Of a stretch of DNA of 64,000 nt, positions 27,075 to 36,430 are shown piece by piece. The notes under the pieces are model-generated. The model searched no databases. It was not told where the DNA came from and saw only the letters and a program-made list of their open reading frames with translations. The stretch is from Algoriphagus aestuariicola (GTDB taxonomy: Bacteria > Bacteroidota > Bacteroidia > Cytophagales > Cyclobacteriaceae), in NCBI RefSeq assembly GCF_017254835.1, contig NZ_JAFKCW010000007.1:1-64000 (forward strand), given 5' to 3'. A program made the position numbers and the translations under genes. The stretch's first letter is position 1, and each line of letters opens with the position of its first letter.

Positions 27075-27836
27075 ATGTCAAAAATCGAATACAAAGACTT
27101 ACTGGATGCTGGTGTTCACTTCGGACACTTGACGAGAAAGTGGGATCCAAGAATGTCTCCATACATTTTCATGGAGAAGAACGGTATCCATATTATCGAC
27201 CTCAACAAAACGCTTGCTTGCCTCGAAGAAGCATCCAACGCAATCAAGCAAATCGTACGCTCCGGCAAAAAAGTGATGTTTGTCGCTACGAAAAAGCAAG
27301 CCAAGGACCTAGTAGCTTCCGAAGCTCAGCGTCTGAACATGCCTTACGTGACCGAAAGATGGTTGGGTGGTATGCTGACCAACTTCGCTACAATCCGCAA
27401 GTCCCTCAAGAAAATGTCAGGTCTTGAAAAACTGATGAAAGAGGACGCTTACAAAAACCTGGCGAAAAAAGAGCGTCTGATGGTAAGCCGTCAGAAAGAG
27501 AAAATGGAAAGCGTGTTGGGCGGTATTGCCGACCTGAGCAGACTTCCAGCGGCTCTTTTCGTAGTGGATATCAAAAGAGAACACATCGCGATCGCCGAAG
27601 CTCAAAAGCTTGGTATTCCGGTTTTCGCATTGGTGGATACTAACTCCAACCCTAACGAGGTGGACTTCCCCATCCCAGCCAATGACGATGCCTTCAAATC
27701 AGTTTCTTTGCTGGTAAAAGCATTTGGAGCAGCTATCGAAGAAGGTCTTTCTGAGCGCAAGAGAGACAAGGACGATGCTAAACTTTCTGAAGAGGAAGAA
27801 GCAAAAAGAGCTGTGGACGCTGAAACGCAAGAATAA
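27075..27836 (+). CDS. rpsB: 30S ribosomal protein S2
   Basis: 253 aa. [51 protein letters not shown] and [20 protein letters not shown] are canonical S2 segments. The C-terminal acidic tail ([14 protein letters not shown]) is common in the phylum. It completes the rplM-rpsI-rpsB unit and is followed by a strong hairpin before tsf. Confidence 0.97.
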   Translation: MSKIEYKDLLDAGVHFGHLTRKWDPRMSPYIFMEKNGIHIIDLNKTLACLEEASNAIKQIVRSGKKVMFVATKKQAKDLVASEAQRLNMPYVTERWLGGMLTNFATIRKSLKKMSGLEKLMKEDAYKNLAKKERLMVSRQKEKMESVLGGIADLSRLPAALFVVDIKREHIAIAEAQKLGIPVFALVDTNSNPNEVDFPIPANDDAFKSVSLLVKAFGAAIEEGLSERKRDKDDAKLSEEEEAKRAVDAETQE

Positions 27837-27857
27837 TCCACAATCGATTTGAAATAT

Positions 27858-27897
27858 AAAAATTGAACATCCGGCTCCGGTCGATGTTCAATTTTTT
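27858..27897 (+). terminator. Terminator or attenuator between rpsB and tsf
   Basis: AAAATTGAACATC pairs with GATGTTCAATTTT around a GC-rich loop and is followed by T residues. It should end most rpsB transcripts, with tsf made by read-through or its own promoter. Confidence 0.85.
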
Positions 27898-27950
27898 GTT
27901 TTACCTGACCAACGAACATATCCCGTTTAAATCAATAAACAGATCACACC

Positions 27951-28781
27951 ATGGCAATTACTGCACAAGAAGTAAACAAACTGAGACAAATGACCGGTGC
28001 CGGTATGATGGACTGCAAAAAAGCTTTGACTGAAGCTGAAGGCGACTTCGAAAAGGCAGTAGACATCCTCAGAAAAAAAGGTCAAAAAGTATCTGCTTCC
28101 AGAGCTGACCGTGAGACCAAAGAAGGAGTAGTAGTAACCCGCGTAGCCGAAAACGGCGCAAAAGGCATCCTCCTTTCATTGACTTGCGAGACTGACTTCG
28201 TGGCTAAAAACGAAGAATTCGGTGCTTTCGCAAACGCATTGATCGATCTTGCTGTAGCAAACGGTAGCGATTCCAAAGATGCTGTAATGGCCCTTCCTTT
28301 CGAAAACATCACCGTAGCTGAGAAAATCGTTGAAATGACCGGTAAAATCGGCGAGAAAATCGACATCTCCCACTTCGAAATCGTAACTGCTGAAGCGGTT
28401 GTTCCTTACGTTCACTCCAATGGCAAATTGGGTGTATTGGTAGGATTGGTTAACGCTTCTGGTGCAGACGTAGAAGAAGCTGGCAAAGACGTGGCGATGC
28501 AGATTGCAGCGATGAACCCTGTAGCCGTTGACAAAGACGGTGTGGATGCTTCTACTATCGAGCGTGAAATCGAAATCGGTAAAGAGCAGGCTAGAGCTGA
28601 AGGCAAAGCTGAAGAAATGCTGGAAAAAATCGCAATGGGCAAATTGCAGAAGTTCTACAAAGAAAACACTTTGTTGAGCCAGCAGTTTGTAAAAGACGGT
28701 TCCAAGTCTATCGCGCAATACCTTGACGGTGTGAGCAAAGGCCTGACCGTAAACGCGTTCAAGAGAATCTCCATCGGATAA
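27951..28781 (+). CDS. tsf: Translation elongation factor Ts
   Basis: 276 aa. The UBA-like N-terminus VNKLRQMTGAGMMDCKKALT and the TDFVAKNEEF core motif are diagnostic; the length is normal for the long form. EF-Ts exchanges GDP for GTP on EF-Tu. The order rpsB-tsf is conserved in bacteria. Codon use is strongly biased, as for other highly expressed genes here. Confidence 0.97.
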   Translation: MAITAQEVNKLRQMTGAGMMDCKKALTEAEGDFEKAVDILRKKGQKVSASRADRETKEGVVVTRVAENGAKGILLSLTCETDFVAKNEEFGAFANALIDLAVANGSDSKDAVMALPFENITVAEKIVEMTGKIGEKIDISHFEIVTAEAVVPYVHSNGKLGVLVGLVNASGADVEEAGKDVAMQIAAMNPVAVDKDGVDASTIEREIEIGKEQARAEGKAEEMLEKIAMGKLQKFYKENTLLSQQFVKDGSKSIAQYLDGVSKGLTVNAFKRISIG

Positions 28782-28803
28782 TCTTCCGATCTTTATTCTT
28801 ATA

Positions 28804-28844
28804 AAAAACCCCTCCCGGAGCGATCTGGGAGGGATTTTGTTTTT
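28804..28844 (+). terminator. Intrinsic terminator after tsf
   Basis: CCCTCCC (28810-28816) pairs with GGGAGGG (28827-28833), with T-rich sequence after the stem and A-run before it, abutting the end of the convergent vapC gene. Confidence 0.85.
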
Positions 28845-29237
28845 CTAGTAGAATTGAAGATCTATGACTTTCCCAATATTCAGGAAATCTCTATCATCAT
28901 GCAGTAAAGGAGTTCCCTCCAAATTGGCAAAAAACGCTATTTGGCAATCCTGACTTTTTCTGACGGTGATACCCATCTTCCTACAATTCCGATAAACCTC
29001 TGCCGCCCCAAAAGCGACGACATACGGATCTACTTTCAATTGAGGGAGGAAGTTAAAAAAATGGGAGATCCTTTGGACTTCGTCGTCAGTCCCCATTCCC
29101 TGTAATATTTCTTGCAAGATGATCGGACAAATCACAGCCTTATCCTCTAAAAGCAATTTTCTTACCTTCTCTCGAATAGCGGGATTTGAGTCTCTGAAAA
29201 AATGAATCCATGCGCTTGTATCAATTAGGACTCGCAT
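28845..29237 (-). CDS. vapC: VapC-family PIN-domain toxin
   Basis: 130 aa PIN domain with the acidic active site: D6 (VLIDTSAW), E43 (LQEILQG), D97 (SQDCQIAFFA) and D115/D117 (LLHDDRDFLN). VapC toxins are Mg-dependent RNases that usually cut tRNA. The start ATG shares one base with the stop of the antitoxin gene (TAATG), the usual toxin-antitoxin coupling. Confidence 0.92.
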   Translation of the reverse strand: MRVLIDTSAWIHFFRDSNPAIREKVRKLLLEDKAVICPIILQEILQGMGTDDEVQRISHFFNFLPQLKVDPYVVAFGAAEVYRNCRKMGITVRKSQDCQIAFFANLEGTPLLHDDRDFLNIGKVIDLQFY

Positions 29238-29434
29238 TAGTCTCTTCCACTTCTCATTTCTTCCAAGTCACCTTCCCATTCGATCTTTCCCGCAAGATCT
29301 GCAAGTTCACTCAATTTCAATTTCCGTAAGTACTCTTCAAGAGCCCGATTCACAGCTTCTTTTTTTGTGGAAATTGCAGTCAACTTCATGATTTCATCAA
29401 TCAGTTCCTGATTTATTTCAATGTTAGTTCTCAT
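29237..29434 (-). CDS. vapB: VapB-family antitoxin
   Basis: 65 aa. Ribbon-helix-helix-like N-terminus RTNIEINQELIDEIMKLTAI and KKEAVNRALEEYLRK, then the toxin-binding tail KIEWEGDLEEMRSGRD. It neutralises VapC and represses the operon. ATACACC occurs twice upstream (near 29445 and 29470), possibly an operator half-site. A long perfect inverted repeat lies further upstream. Confidence 0.9.
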   Translation of the reverse strand: MRTNIEINQELIDEIMKLTAISTKKEAVNRALEEYLRKLKLSELADLAGKIEWEGDLEEMRSGRD

Positions 29435-29500
29435 GATTTTAGGACCGATACACCAATTTACTTTTTTTTATACACCTAGAATAAAAACTCCCCAAAAATA

Positions 29501-29553
29501 GTTCCGGTCTAGCTTTTCCAAAGTTTGAACCTTTGGAAAAGCTAGACCGGAAC
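29501..29553. repeat. Perfect 23-bp inverted repeat (7-nt loop)
   Basis: Left arm 29501-29523 begins GTTCCGGTCTAGC; right arm 29531-29553 is its exact reverse complement; loop TTTGAAC. It lies between the vapBC start and the end of the M24 peptidase gene. On the minus strand the stem is followed by TATTTTTGGGG, a poor T-tract, so it could be an unusual terminator for the peptidase gene or a small palindromic element. Confidence 0.8.
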
Positions 29554-29569
29554 AAGCTGTATGCTTCGT

Positions 29570-29585
29570 CCTGTGTCTCCACAGG
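29570..29585. repeat. Short REP-like palindrome
   Basis: CCTGTG-TCTC-CACAGG, whose complement has the centre GTG-GAGA-CAC, close to GTG-GGGA-CAC in the copy at 8588-8607. Membership in the same repeat family is tentative. Confidence 0.3.
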
Positions 29586-29598
29586 CCGTTCTTATACC

Positions 29599-30888
29599 TT
29601 AAGCATTCATTAACTCCTCGATCTCGGCTGCCTCGATCGGGATATTTCGCATGAGGTCTAGGAAACCGTTTTCCTGGATCACTACGTTGTTTTCCAGTCG
29701 AATGCCGAAGCCCTCAGCTGGAATATAGATCCCCGGCTCGATGGTGAATACCATACCCGGCTTGATCGGAAAGTGCATCGTCCCCACATCGTGTACATCC
29801 AAGCCCAAATGATGTGAAGTCCCGTGCATGAAATATTTCTTAAATGCCGGCCAGTTCGGATCCTGATTTTTGATATCCGTCTGATCAATCAATCCCAGAC
29901 CCAACAACTCTGATTGCATGATCAAGCCCACTTCCTTGTGATAATCCTGGATATTCGTACCCGGTCTGAGAATCTCGGCAGCCGCTCTATGCACTCGCAG
30001 CACGGCATCGTATACTTCACGCTGCCGTTTGGTAAATCTGCCGCTCACAGGAATCGTTCGGGTCATGTCCGCATTGTAGTTGCCATACTCGGCTCCCACG
30101 TCGAGGAGAAGCAATTCGCCTGCGTTGCAAGCCTTGTTGTTTTCAATGTAATGCAGCACACAAGCAGAAGCCCCCGAAGCGATGATCGGCTCGTAGGCGA
30201 AGCCTTTGCTTCTATTGCGGATAAATTCGTGGATAAACTCTGCTTCGATCTCATACTCGGTCACGCCTGGCTTCACAAAGCCTAGAATTCTTCTGAAACC
30301 CTTCTCTGTGATATCACAAGCAATCTGCATCTGGCCTATCTCCTCCCTTTCCTTTACACCTCTCAATTCATGCATGATCGGGGCAGCTCGTTCGAATCCA
30401 TGAAGTGGATGCTTCTCCTTGCAGGACTTGATGAATCTGGCATCTCTCGTTTCCACGACTACACCCGCTCGCAAATGTTCGTTCGTATTCAGATAGATTC
30501 GATCAGACAAAGACATGACCGAGTTGAAGATCTGATCAAAGGCCGAGAGCCACTGGATATTTTGGATACCAGAAGCCGCCTCCGCCTCCTCCTTGGTGTA
30601 TTTGTGTCCTTCCCAGACGGCGATATGCTCATTGGTCTCCCTTAGAAAAAGCACCTCACGCCAAGCAGGATTGGGGCAATCGGGAGCGATCAGCAGGATG
30701 GTCTCCTCTTGGTCTATCCCACAGAGGTAAAACAAATCGTTGTTTTGCCTAAATTTCATCGTGCCGTCCGCGTTGGTCGGCAGGATGTCGTTGGCATTAA
30801 AAACAGCAACCGAGTTCTTGGCCAATTTCGCGGCAAATTTGACTCGGTTTCGAATGTAAAGTTCTTTGGGTAACGGATTGTATTTCAT
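29599..30888 (-). CDS. pepP: Xaa-Pro aminopeptidase (M24B)
   Basis: 429 aa. An AMP_N domain covers residues 1-150 (PKELYIRNRVKFAAKL, FYLCGIDQEETILLI). The M24 pita-bread catalytic domain follows with the dimetal ligands in LLDVGAEYGNYNADMTRTIP (two Asp), HGTSHHLGLDVHD (His), VFTIEPGIYIP (Glu) and GIRLENNVVI (Glu). It removes N-terminal residues before proline in the cytoplasm. A glycosyltransferase gene lies 16 bp upstream on the same strand and may be co-transcribed. Confidence 0.93.
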   Translation of the reverse strand: MKYNPLPKELYIRNRVKFAAKLAKNSVAVFNANDILPTNADGTMKFRQNNDLFYLCGIDQEETILLIAPDCPNPAWREVLFLRETNEHIAVWEGHKYTKEEAEAASGIQNIQWLSAFDQIFNSVMSLSDRIYLNTNEHLRAGVVVETRDARFIKSCKEKHPLHGFERAAPIMHELRGVKEREEIGQMQIACDITEKGFRRILGFVKPGVTEYEIEAEFIHEFIRNRSKGFAYEPIIASGASACVLHYIENNKACNAGELLLLDVGAEYGNYNADMTRTIPVSGRFTKRQREVYDAVLRVHRAAAEILRPGTNIQDYHKEVGLIMQSELLGLGLIDQTDIKNQDPNWPAFKKYFMHGTSHHLGLDVHDVGTMHFPIKPGMVFTIEPGIYIPAEGFGIRLENNVVIQENGFLDLMRNIPIEAAEIEELMNA

Positions 30889-30904
30889 ATTCCTTTGATA
30901 ATTC

Positions 30905-31738
30905 TCAGATTAGTTTTTTGAGTCCATTTTTGCAGACAAACTGCCGCTTTGCCTGATTTTGCCGCATCATCGCCATGTTTTCCTCCTGATCCGTCCAGCT
31001 TTCCTTGTGCCAAAGATGATATTGCACCGCCAGATTCCTTACCGATTTCAGATGATAACCCATCCCCTCGAATCTCCAATGCAAGTCGATATCCTCTCCC
31101 ACCGCCGGTCGGACATAATCTTCGTCAAAGCCGTTAATTGCTTCGATAGCCTTGCGGTGAAAGGACATGTTGCAGCCCTTGAGCTGGCTCATCTTCCGAA
31201 GTCTCGGGATGAAGCCCAGCCAGCCCTTTGGGTCAATAAATACCCCTTCCTCCAAAAAGGCTCCGCCATTCTTTTTGATCTTAGCAGCGTTCTTTCTGAT
31301 GACCTTTCCCATTTTTTCGAGCGCGTAATCTCCACCGATCAGCCTTTCGGAGGTCTCTGCATCCAACTTGACGCGCTTTCCTGCCAAAATTGATTTGTCG
31401 TCGGCAAGTTGGCAGTGAAACTCCATGAACCTGGGATGTAGTACACAGTCTCCATCAATAAATACCAGCCAATCGGCTTTGGCCGCTTGTATGGCCCGAT
31501 TCAGCGCTTTGTTTTTTCTCCAACCCACATCGGGCTGTGTAAGATGGTAAACAGGAAAAGAACTTTCCAGTCCCTTGACGTACGCCTCCATCTCCCCGCT
31601 CTCTCCGTCTTCCGAGATGATGACTTCAAACTCGCGAAAGGTCTGGTCCTCCAGCGATTTCATCACCGCGTCCAAAAACCTCGTGTTTTTGTAAACCGAA
31701 ATGATCAGCGAGGCTTTGGGGGGAGTCGAACTCAGCAT
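30905..31738 (-). CDS. Family 2 glycosyltransferase
   Basis: 277 aa GT-A fold. KASLIISVYKNTRFLDAVM and FEVIISEDGESGE form the nucleotide-sugar site, DWLVFIDGDCVLHP carries the DxD-type metal motif, and the C-terminal part GCNMSFHRKAIEAINGFDED with GEDIDLHWRFEG matches the galactosyltransferase-like 7C module. No membrane helix. It would transfer a sugar to an envelope glycan or lipid; donor and acceptor are unknown. It precedes pepP by 16 bp. Confidence 0.9.
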   Translation of the reverse strand: MLSSTPPKASLIISVYKNTRFLDAVMKSLEDQTFREFEVIISEDGESGEMEAYVKGLESSFPVYHLTQPDVGWRKNKALNRAIQAAKADWLVFIDGDCVLHPRFMEFHCQLADDKSILAGKRVKLDAETSERLIGGDYALEKMGKVIRKNAAKIKKNGGAFLEEGVFIDPKGWLGFIPRLRKMSQLKGCNMSFHRKAIEAINGFDEDYVRPAVGEDIDLHWRFEGMGYHLKSVRNLAVQYHLWHKESWTDQEENMAMMRQNQAKRQFVCKNGLKKLI

Positions 31739-31877
31739 AAAAACGGGGAGAATTAAACTTGAATCGGCATTTCGGTGTTAGCAAAACCTGTATGAATGCT
31801 CGGCTACAAACTTAAGGCTAATCCCAAGAAGATAAAAAGCTGATTTTTTCGCTACTTTCAAATTCAAACTGGAATTC

Positions 31878-33104
31878 ATGTACCAACTCAAGGAACTGGC
31901 AAACGGCATCCGGATCGTCCATCAACAAGTCACCCATACCCGACTGGTCCATTGCGGCTTTATTCTAAATATCGGCAGCCGGGACGAAGACAAGGACCAA
32001 GAAGGCTTGGCCCACTTTTGGGAACACATGGCATTCAAAGGCACCAAAAAGCGTAAGACCTTCCATATCATCAACCGGCTCGAATCCTTGGGAGGTGAGC
32101 TAAATGCCTACACAACCAAGGAAAAAGTCTGCTTTTACGCCTCTGTGCTGAAGGATCACTATCCCAAAGCTGCCGAGCTCCTATTCGACATCACCTTCAA
32201 CAGTACCTTTCCAGAACGTCAGATCGAAAAGGAACGCCAAGTGATCCTAGAGGAAATGGCGATGTACCGCGATTCCCCGGATGACTCCATCCAGGATGAG
32301 CTCGACGAATTGGTGTTTGCCAACCATGCCTTGGGTCGAAATATCCTAGGTACCGAGGAAACGGTTGGTCGCTTTACCCAGGAGGATTTCTTCGACTTCA
32401 TCGCGACTCGGCTCGACACCTCCGAGATCGTATTCTCAGTAGTCGGCAATATCACTTTCGAAAAAGCCCTGAGAGCCATAGAAGGCCCACTCTCGCAAAT
32501 CCAAAGCAAGCGCACACTCTATGTTAGGAGTGGTTTTCATGACTACAAAGCGAGACACAAAACCGTGCAAAGAGACGTGACACAATCTCTTTGCGCCATC
32601 GGACGTCCAGCCTATTCCCTTCACGACAAAAACCGCTTCAAACTTTATCTGCTTAACAACATCTTGGGCGGACCAAGCATGAACAGCAAGCTCAACCTCT
32701 CCCTCCGGGAAAATTATGGCTACGTCTACTCCGTCGAGTCTAGCTATCAGACTTATTCGGACACTGGCTTCTTCGGCGTCTTCTTTGGCTCCGAAGAAAA
32801 AACCCTAAAAAAATCGCTTGCGGTCGTCCATCGAGAGATGGAAAAACTTAGAAACAAAAAACTCGGCAACATTCAGCTGCACATGGCCAAAGAGCAAGCC
32901 ATCGGGCAGATGGCCATGGCCGAGGAAAACTACGCGGCACTCATGCTCGTCTACGGCAAAAGTCTCATTGACCATGACAAGATCGATCCGTTGGAAAGAA
33001 TCTTCGAGAAAATCAGGGCTACCACTGCCGAGGAAATTCAGGAAATTGCACAGGAAATCTTCAACCCTGACCAGCTCAGCTACCTCATCTATACCCCAAA
33101 CTGA
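31878..33104 (+). CDS. M16-family zinc peptidase
   Basis: 408 aa. Inverted zinc motif HFWEH (H46-x-x-E49-H50) within GLAHFWEHMAFKGTKKR and the third ligand glutamate further on in the QVILEEMAMY region. The second, inactive M16 domain has NNILGGPSMNSKLNLSLREN-type sequence (LGGPSMNSKLNLSLREN), typical of processing-peptidase-like bacterial members. No signal peptide, so it is likely cytoplasmic and degrades peptides or processes a partner. The O-methyltransferase gene follows 2 bp later. Confidence 0.92.
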   Translation: MYQLKELANGIRIVHQQVTHTRLVHCGFILNIGSRDEDKDQEGLAHFWEHMAFKGTKKRKTFHIINRLESLGGELNAYTTKEKVCFYASVLKDHYPKAAELLFDITFNSTFPERQIEKERQVILEEMAMYRDSPDDSIQDELDELVFANHALGRNILGTEETVGRFTQEDFFDFIATRLDTSEIVFSVVGNITFEKALRAIEGPLSQIQSKRTLYVRSGFHDYKARHKTVQRDVTQSLCAIGRPAYSLHDKNRFKLYLLNNILGGPSMNSKLNLSLRENYGYVYSVESSYQTYSDTGFFGVFFGSEEKTLKKSLAVVHREMEKLRNKKLGNIQLHMAKEQAIGQMAMAEENYAALMLVYGKSLIDHDKIDPLERIFEKIRATTAEEIQEIAQEIFNPDQLSYLIYTPN

Positions 33105-33106
33105 CC

Positions 33107-33751
33107 ATGGAACTATTTGACCCCGCACTTTTGGCCTACTGTGAATCCACCAGCACCGCAGAGGATGCTCTTCTGAAAAAGATCGTCAGGGAGACGCAGG
33201 CAAAAGTCTTGATGCCGCGGATGCTGTCAGGACATCTGCAGGGCAAGATGCTGGAGTTTTTTTCCAAAATGCTGCAGCCCAAAACAATTCTGGAAATCGG
33301 AACTTACACGGGATACTCGGGGATATGCATGGCCCGAGGACTCAGACCAGACGGAAAACTGATCACCCTCGATATCAATGACGAGCTTGAGCCAATGGTC
33401 AGGGGATTTTTTGAGGAAAGCGGACTAGCGCCCCGAATCGACTACAAGCTCGGTAACGCCAGGGACATCATCCCGACCTTGGCGGGGCCGTTTGACCTGG
33501 TCTTCATAGACGCAGACAAATTCTATTACTCGGAATACTTTGATCTGGTCATAGATAAAGTATCGAGCGGCGGGATCATCCTCGCAGACAACGTGCTTTG
33601 GTCGGGTAAGATTTTGGTAGAGGAAGGACAAAAAATCGACAAAGACACACAAGCGCTTTTGGATTTCAACAGGAAGGTACAAGACGATCCCCGGGTGGAA
33701 AATGTCCTGCTTCCAATCCGCGATGGTGTATTGATGGCCAGAAAACTGTAA
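33107..33751 (+). CDS. Class I SAM-dependent O-methyltransferase
   Basis: 214 aa of the caffeoyl-CoA/catechol OMT family (PF01596). SAM-binding motif LEIGTYTGYSGICMARGL, then LVFIDADKFYYSEYF and GGIILADNVLWSG with metal-binding aspartates and asparagine. It methylates a hydroxyl group of a small molecule, substrate unknown. It begins 2 bp after the M16 peptidase gene, in an operon that probably continues into the transglycosylase gene at 33813. Confidence 0.93.
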   Translation: MELFDPALLAYCESTSTAEDALLKKIVRETQAKVLMPRMLSGHLQGKMLEFFSKMLQPKTILEIGTYTGYSGICMARGLRPDGKLITLDINDELEPMVRGFFEESGLAPRIDYKLGNARDIIPTLAGPFDLVFIDADKFYYSEYFDLVIDKVSSGGIILADNVLWSGKILVEEGQKIDKDTQALLDFNRKVQDDPRVENVLLPIRDGVLMARKL

Positions 33752-33812
33752 GTGCAGTAAAAAGGGAACCATTTTTGCTGACAAGGGCAGAGTAAAACGA
33801 GAGTCACTTTCG

Positions 33813-35414
33813 ATGAAACCCCGTCACTACCTCACCCTCCTTTTTTTAGTTCAGTTTCTATGTCTACAGCGGCTTTGGGCCCAGATCCCGCAAGTTCCTG
33901 CCCAGCTGCAATTTGCAGACATCACCGTGAGAATCAACCCTCAAGCCCAAAGGGAAATCCAATTGGACGTGGATGCCCAATATCGAAACCCGTCCTATTT
34001 CAAAGTGAAGCAGGACCGAGTCAACCTCTATCTGCCCATCGTCGAGCGCGAGCTGCGAAACCAAGGCGTTCCTGAAGACTTCAAATACTTGGTCATCCAG
34101 GAAAGTGGGCTTATTCCGGATGCCGTCTCTACCTCCAATGCGGTTGGATTTTGGCAATTTAAACAAGGAACGGCCGAAGAGGTCGGGCTACGCGTGGATG
34201 CGCAGATCGACGAGCGCAAAAATATAGCCACCTCCAGCCGGGGAGCCGCACTTTATCTCAAGAAACACAACAGCCAGCTCGACAATTGGATGACAGCCTT
34301 GGTGTCCTATCAGATGGGGCTTGGAGGCGCGAAGAGCTACTTTGGGAGTCAATACTCCGGAAAGAAGGTAGTCGAAGTAGACCGAAACACCCACTGGTAT
34401 TTCAAGAAGTATCTTGCACACAAGATCGCCTATGAAAACCAGTCTACGATGTTGGTGTCGAGCCCGCAACGACTGGCAGAGGTCAGCGTGCAGGGGCCCT
34501 CCACGATGGCCGCTCTATCCAAGCGCTTTGGCGTGAGTGAGGCACACCTCAAGGAGTTTAACAAATGGGCTGGAAACGGGAGGATACCCGCTGGTACCTA
34601 TACCCTTTTCTACATCAAAGAAGGAAGCCTTCCTCTAGAGCCTGCAGTAATTAAGTCTGAGGAAAAACCGAAGAAAAATCAGACCTATACCGCATCCGCC
34701 AAAAACTCACCGGCATACAAACAGGCCAACTCCTACCCTAGAATATCCGGAAACACCACCAAGGCCAGCCAGCCGAACCAAATCACCGTCAATGAACTGG
34801 ATGGCGTCCAAGCCTCAAAAACAACTTCCTCCGAAAAATTCTCCCAAGAAATAGGCATCAAGGAAAAGAAGTTTCTCCGCCTCAACGACCTGGATCCAGA
34901 GGACCGCGTGGAAACCGGCAAGTATTACTATACCGAGAAAAAGAAATCAAGCGCGGACGTCGAGACCCATATCGTGATGCCCGGCGAAACCCTTTGGTCC
35001 ATTTCCCAGAAATACGGCATAAAACTGTCCTCGCTCAAGTCCAAGAACCGGATCAGGAAGGACTCAGAACTCAAAGTAGGCATGGTACTGAACCTGCGCG
35101 AGCCGAGAAAACGAGGGGAGGATATTCAGATCGTCCCGGTCAACCAGCCGGCTCCTCAGAAAAGAACCGAAATTGCTTCCACTGAATCCAGGCCTGCTGA
35201 GACCAGAGTAGCAGAAAACAGCCCGACTCAGATTTCTGAGAATGCTTATAGAACTGAGGCCAGAAGAGTAACCCATAATGTCAGCCGGGGCGAAACCCTT
35301 TTTGCTATATCCAAAAAATATGGTGTTTCTGTAGACGAGCTGAAATCCTGGAACAACATCGGGAGCCAAAACATCATCAGCATCGGTCAGAAATTGGTTA
35401 TCTTCGTGCCCTGA
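33813..35414 (+). CDS. Lytic transglycosylase with two LysM repeats (MltD-like)
   Basis: 533 aa. Signal peptide MKPRHYLTLLFLVQFLCLQR ending at WAQ. The SLT domain at about residues 85-200 has the catalytic glutamate in VIQESGLIPDAVS, then AVGFWQFKQGTAEEVGL and ALVSYQMGLGGAKSY. After a linker rich in Ser, Thr and Lys there are two LysM modules at about 390-435 (HIVMPGETLWSISQKYGIKL) and 488-532 (VSRGETLFAISKKYGVSVDE), which bind peptidoglycan. It cleaves glycan strands in the periplasm. The DUF3078 gene follows 23 bp later. Confidence 0.92.
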   Translation: MKPRHYLTLLFLVQFLCLQRLWAQIPQVPAQLQFADITVRINPQAQREIQLDVDAQYRNPSYFKVKQDRVNLYLPIVERELRNQGVPEDFKYLVIQESGLIPDAVSTSNAVGFWQFKQGTAEEVGLRVDAQIDERKNIATSSRGAALYLKKHNSQLDNWMTALVSYQMGLGGAKSYFGSQYSGKKVVEVDRNTHWYFKKYLAHKIAYENQSTMLVSSPQRLAEVSVQGPSTMAALSKRFGVSEAHLKEFNKWAGNGRIPAGTYTLFYIKEGSLPLEPAVIKSEEKPKKNQTYTASAKNSPAYKQANSYPRISGNTTKASQPNQITVNELDGVQASKTTSSEKFSQEIGIKEKKFLRLNDLDPEDRVETGKYYYTEKKKSSADVETHIVMPGETLWSISQKYGIKLSSLKSKNRIRKDSELKVGMVLNLREPRKRGEDIQIVPVNQPAPQKRTEIASTESRPAETRVAENSPTQISENAYRTEARRVTHNVSRGETLFAISKKYGVSVDELKSWNNIGSQNIISIGQKLVIFVP

Positions 35415-35437
35415 TCTGCCTATCTAACCATCGATTA

Positions 35438-36430
35438 ATGAGTAAGAATTTCCTTTTCACAGGAATCCTGATTTTCCTTTTTGGCCTATCAGCTTTTGGT
35501 CAAGATAGAAATATAATTCCCGACACAGTCCTGATCAATGGCGACACCCTGCTGATGCTCGGGGATTCTATCCTGATAGACGAACCGGTAAAAGAGATCT
35601 TCTGGAAAACCGGCGGAAACTACAACCTCAACATTCAGCAGGTCACCTTGAGCAATTGGGCGGCCGGTGGATCCAGCTCCTTTGCACTGAATTCAGGCGT
35701 CACGCTATTTGCCAACTACAAAAAAGACTCGAAAGTCTGGGACACCCAGATGACGGTAAACTTGGGCTTCAACCGTCAGGGCAGTCGCGACTTTGAAACT
35801 CGCAAGACCAACGACAATTTCGTATTCGTCAGCAACTACGGGCGGCAGCTTTCCAAGCTAATGTACCTCAGTACCCAGCTGGATGCGCGAACCCAGCTTT
35901 TGCCAGGCTATAAATACTCGAAGCCCTCAGGCAGTGAAAGGGAAGTTCGAACCAAAATATCCGACCTGCTTTCTCCAGGCTATCTACAATCCTCCACAGG
36001 TTTGAACCTGAGAAAGACCTACGAGAACAAAGGCAAACTATCCGTCATCGTGTCGCCGTTTACGGGACGATTCACCATTGTGATGAACGACTCGCTTAGC
36101 AATGCCGGCGCTTTTGGTGTGGTCCCAGGCGAAAACGTCCGAGCCGAGGCAGGTATGTCTTTCGCGGCCGGAGTTGTGGATTTTGTCATCATGGAAAATG
36201 TGACTTGGAAAGCCGACCTGAATCTCTTTTCCAACTACGAGAGCTTCGGCAATATGGTGGTCAACTTCAACTCGATCATCCGATTGAAGGTAAACAAATT
36301 CATCTCCACCCGGATCGAAACCGCCGTGATCTACGACGAAAACGTCTATGTCCAGCAAGATGACGGCAGCTCCAAGCAAGCCGTGCAGCTACAGAACCTG
36401 ATCAATTTCGGGATTTCACTGGATTTCTAG
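35438..36430 (+). CDS. DUF3078 outer-membrane-type protein
   Basis: 330 aa. Signal peptide MSKNFLFTGILIFLFGLSAF then GQ cleavage. WKTGGNYNLNIQQVTLSNWA is the DUF3078 start, followed by alternating beta strands (FALNSGVTLFANYKKDSKVW, LGFNRQGSRDFETRKTNDN) and a C-terminal aromatic strand ending in F, as expected for an outer-membrane barrel. Function unknown, conserved in Bacteroidota. Its stop TAG and that of the convergent dnaX share the bases CTAG at 36427-36430. Confidence 0.88.
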   Translation: MSKNFLFTGILIFLFGLSAFGQDRNIIPDTVLINGDTLLMLGDSILIDEPVKEIFWKTGGNYNLNIQQVTLSNWAAGGSSSFALNSGVTLFANYKKDSKVWDTQMTVNLGFNRQGSRDFETRKTNDNFVFVSNYGRQLSKLMYLSTQLDARTQLLPGYKYSKPSGSEREVRTKISDLLSPGYLQSSTGLNLRKTYENKGKLSVIVSPFTGRFTIVMNDSLSNAGAFGVVPGENVRAEAGMSFAAGVVDFVIMENVTWKADLNLFSNYESFGNMVVNFNSIIRLKVNKFISTRIETAVIYDENVYVQQDDGSSKQAVQLQNLINFGISLDF

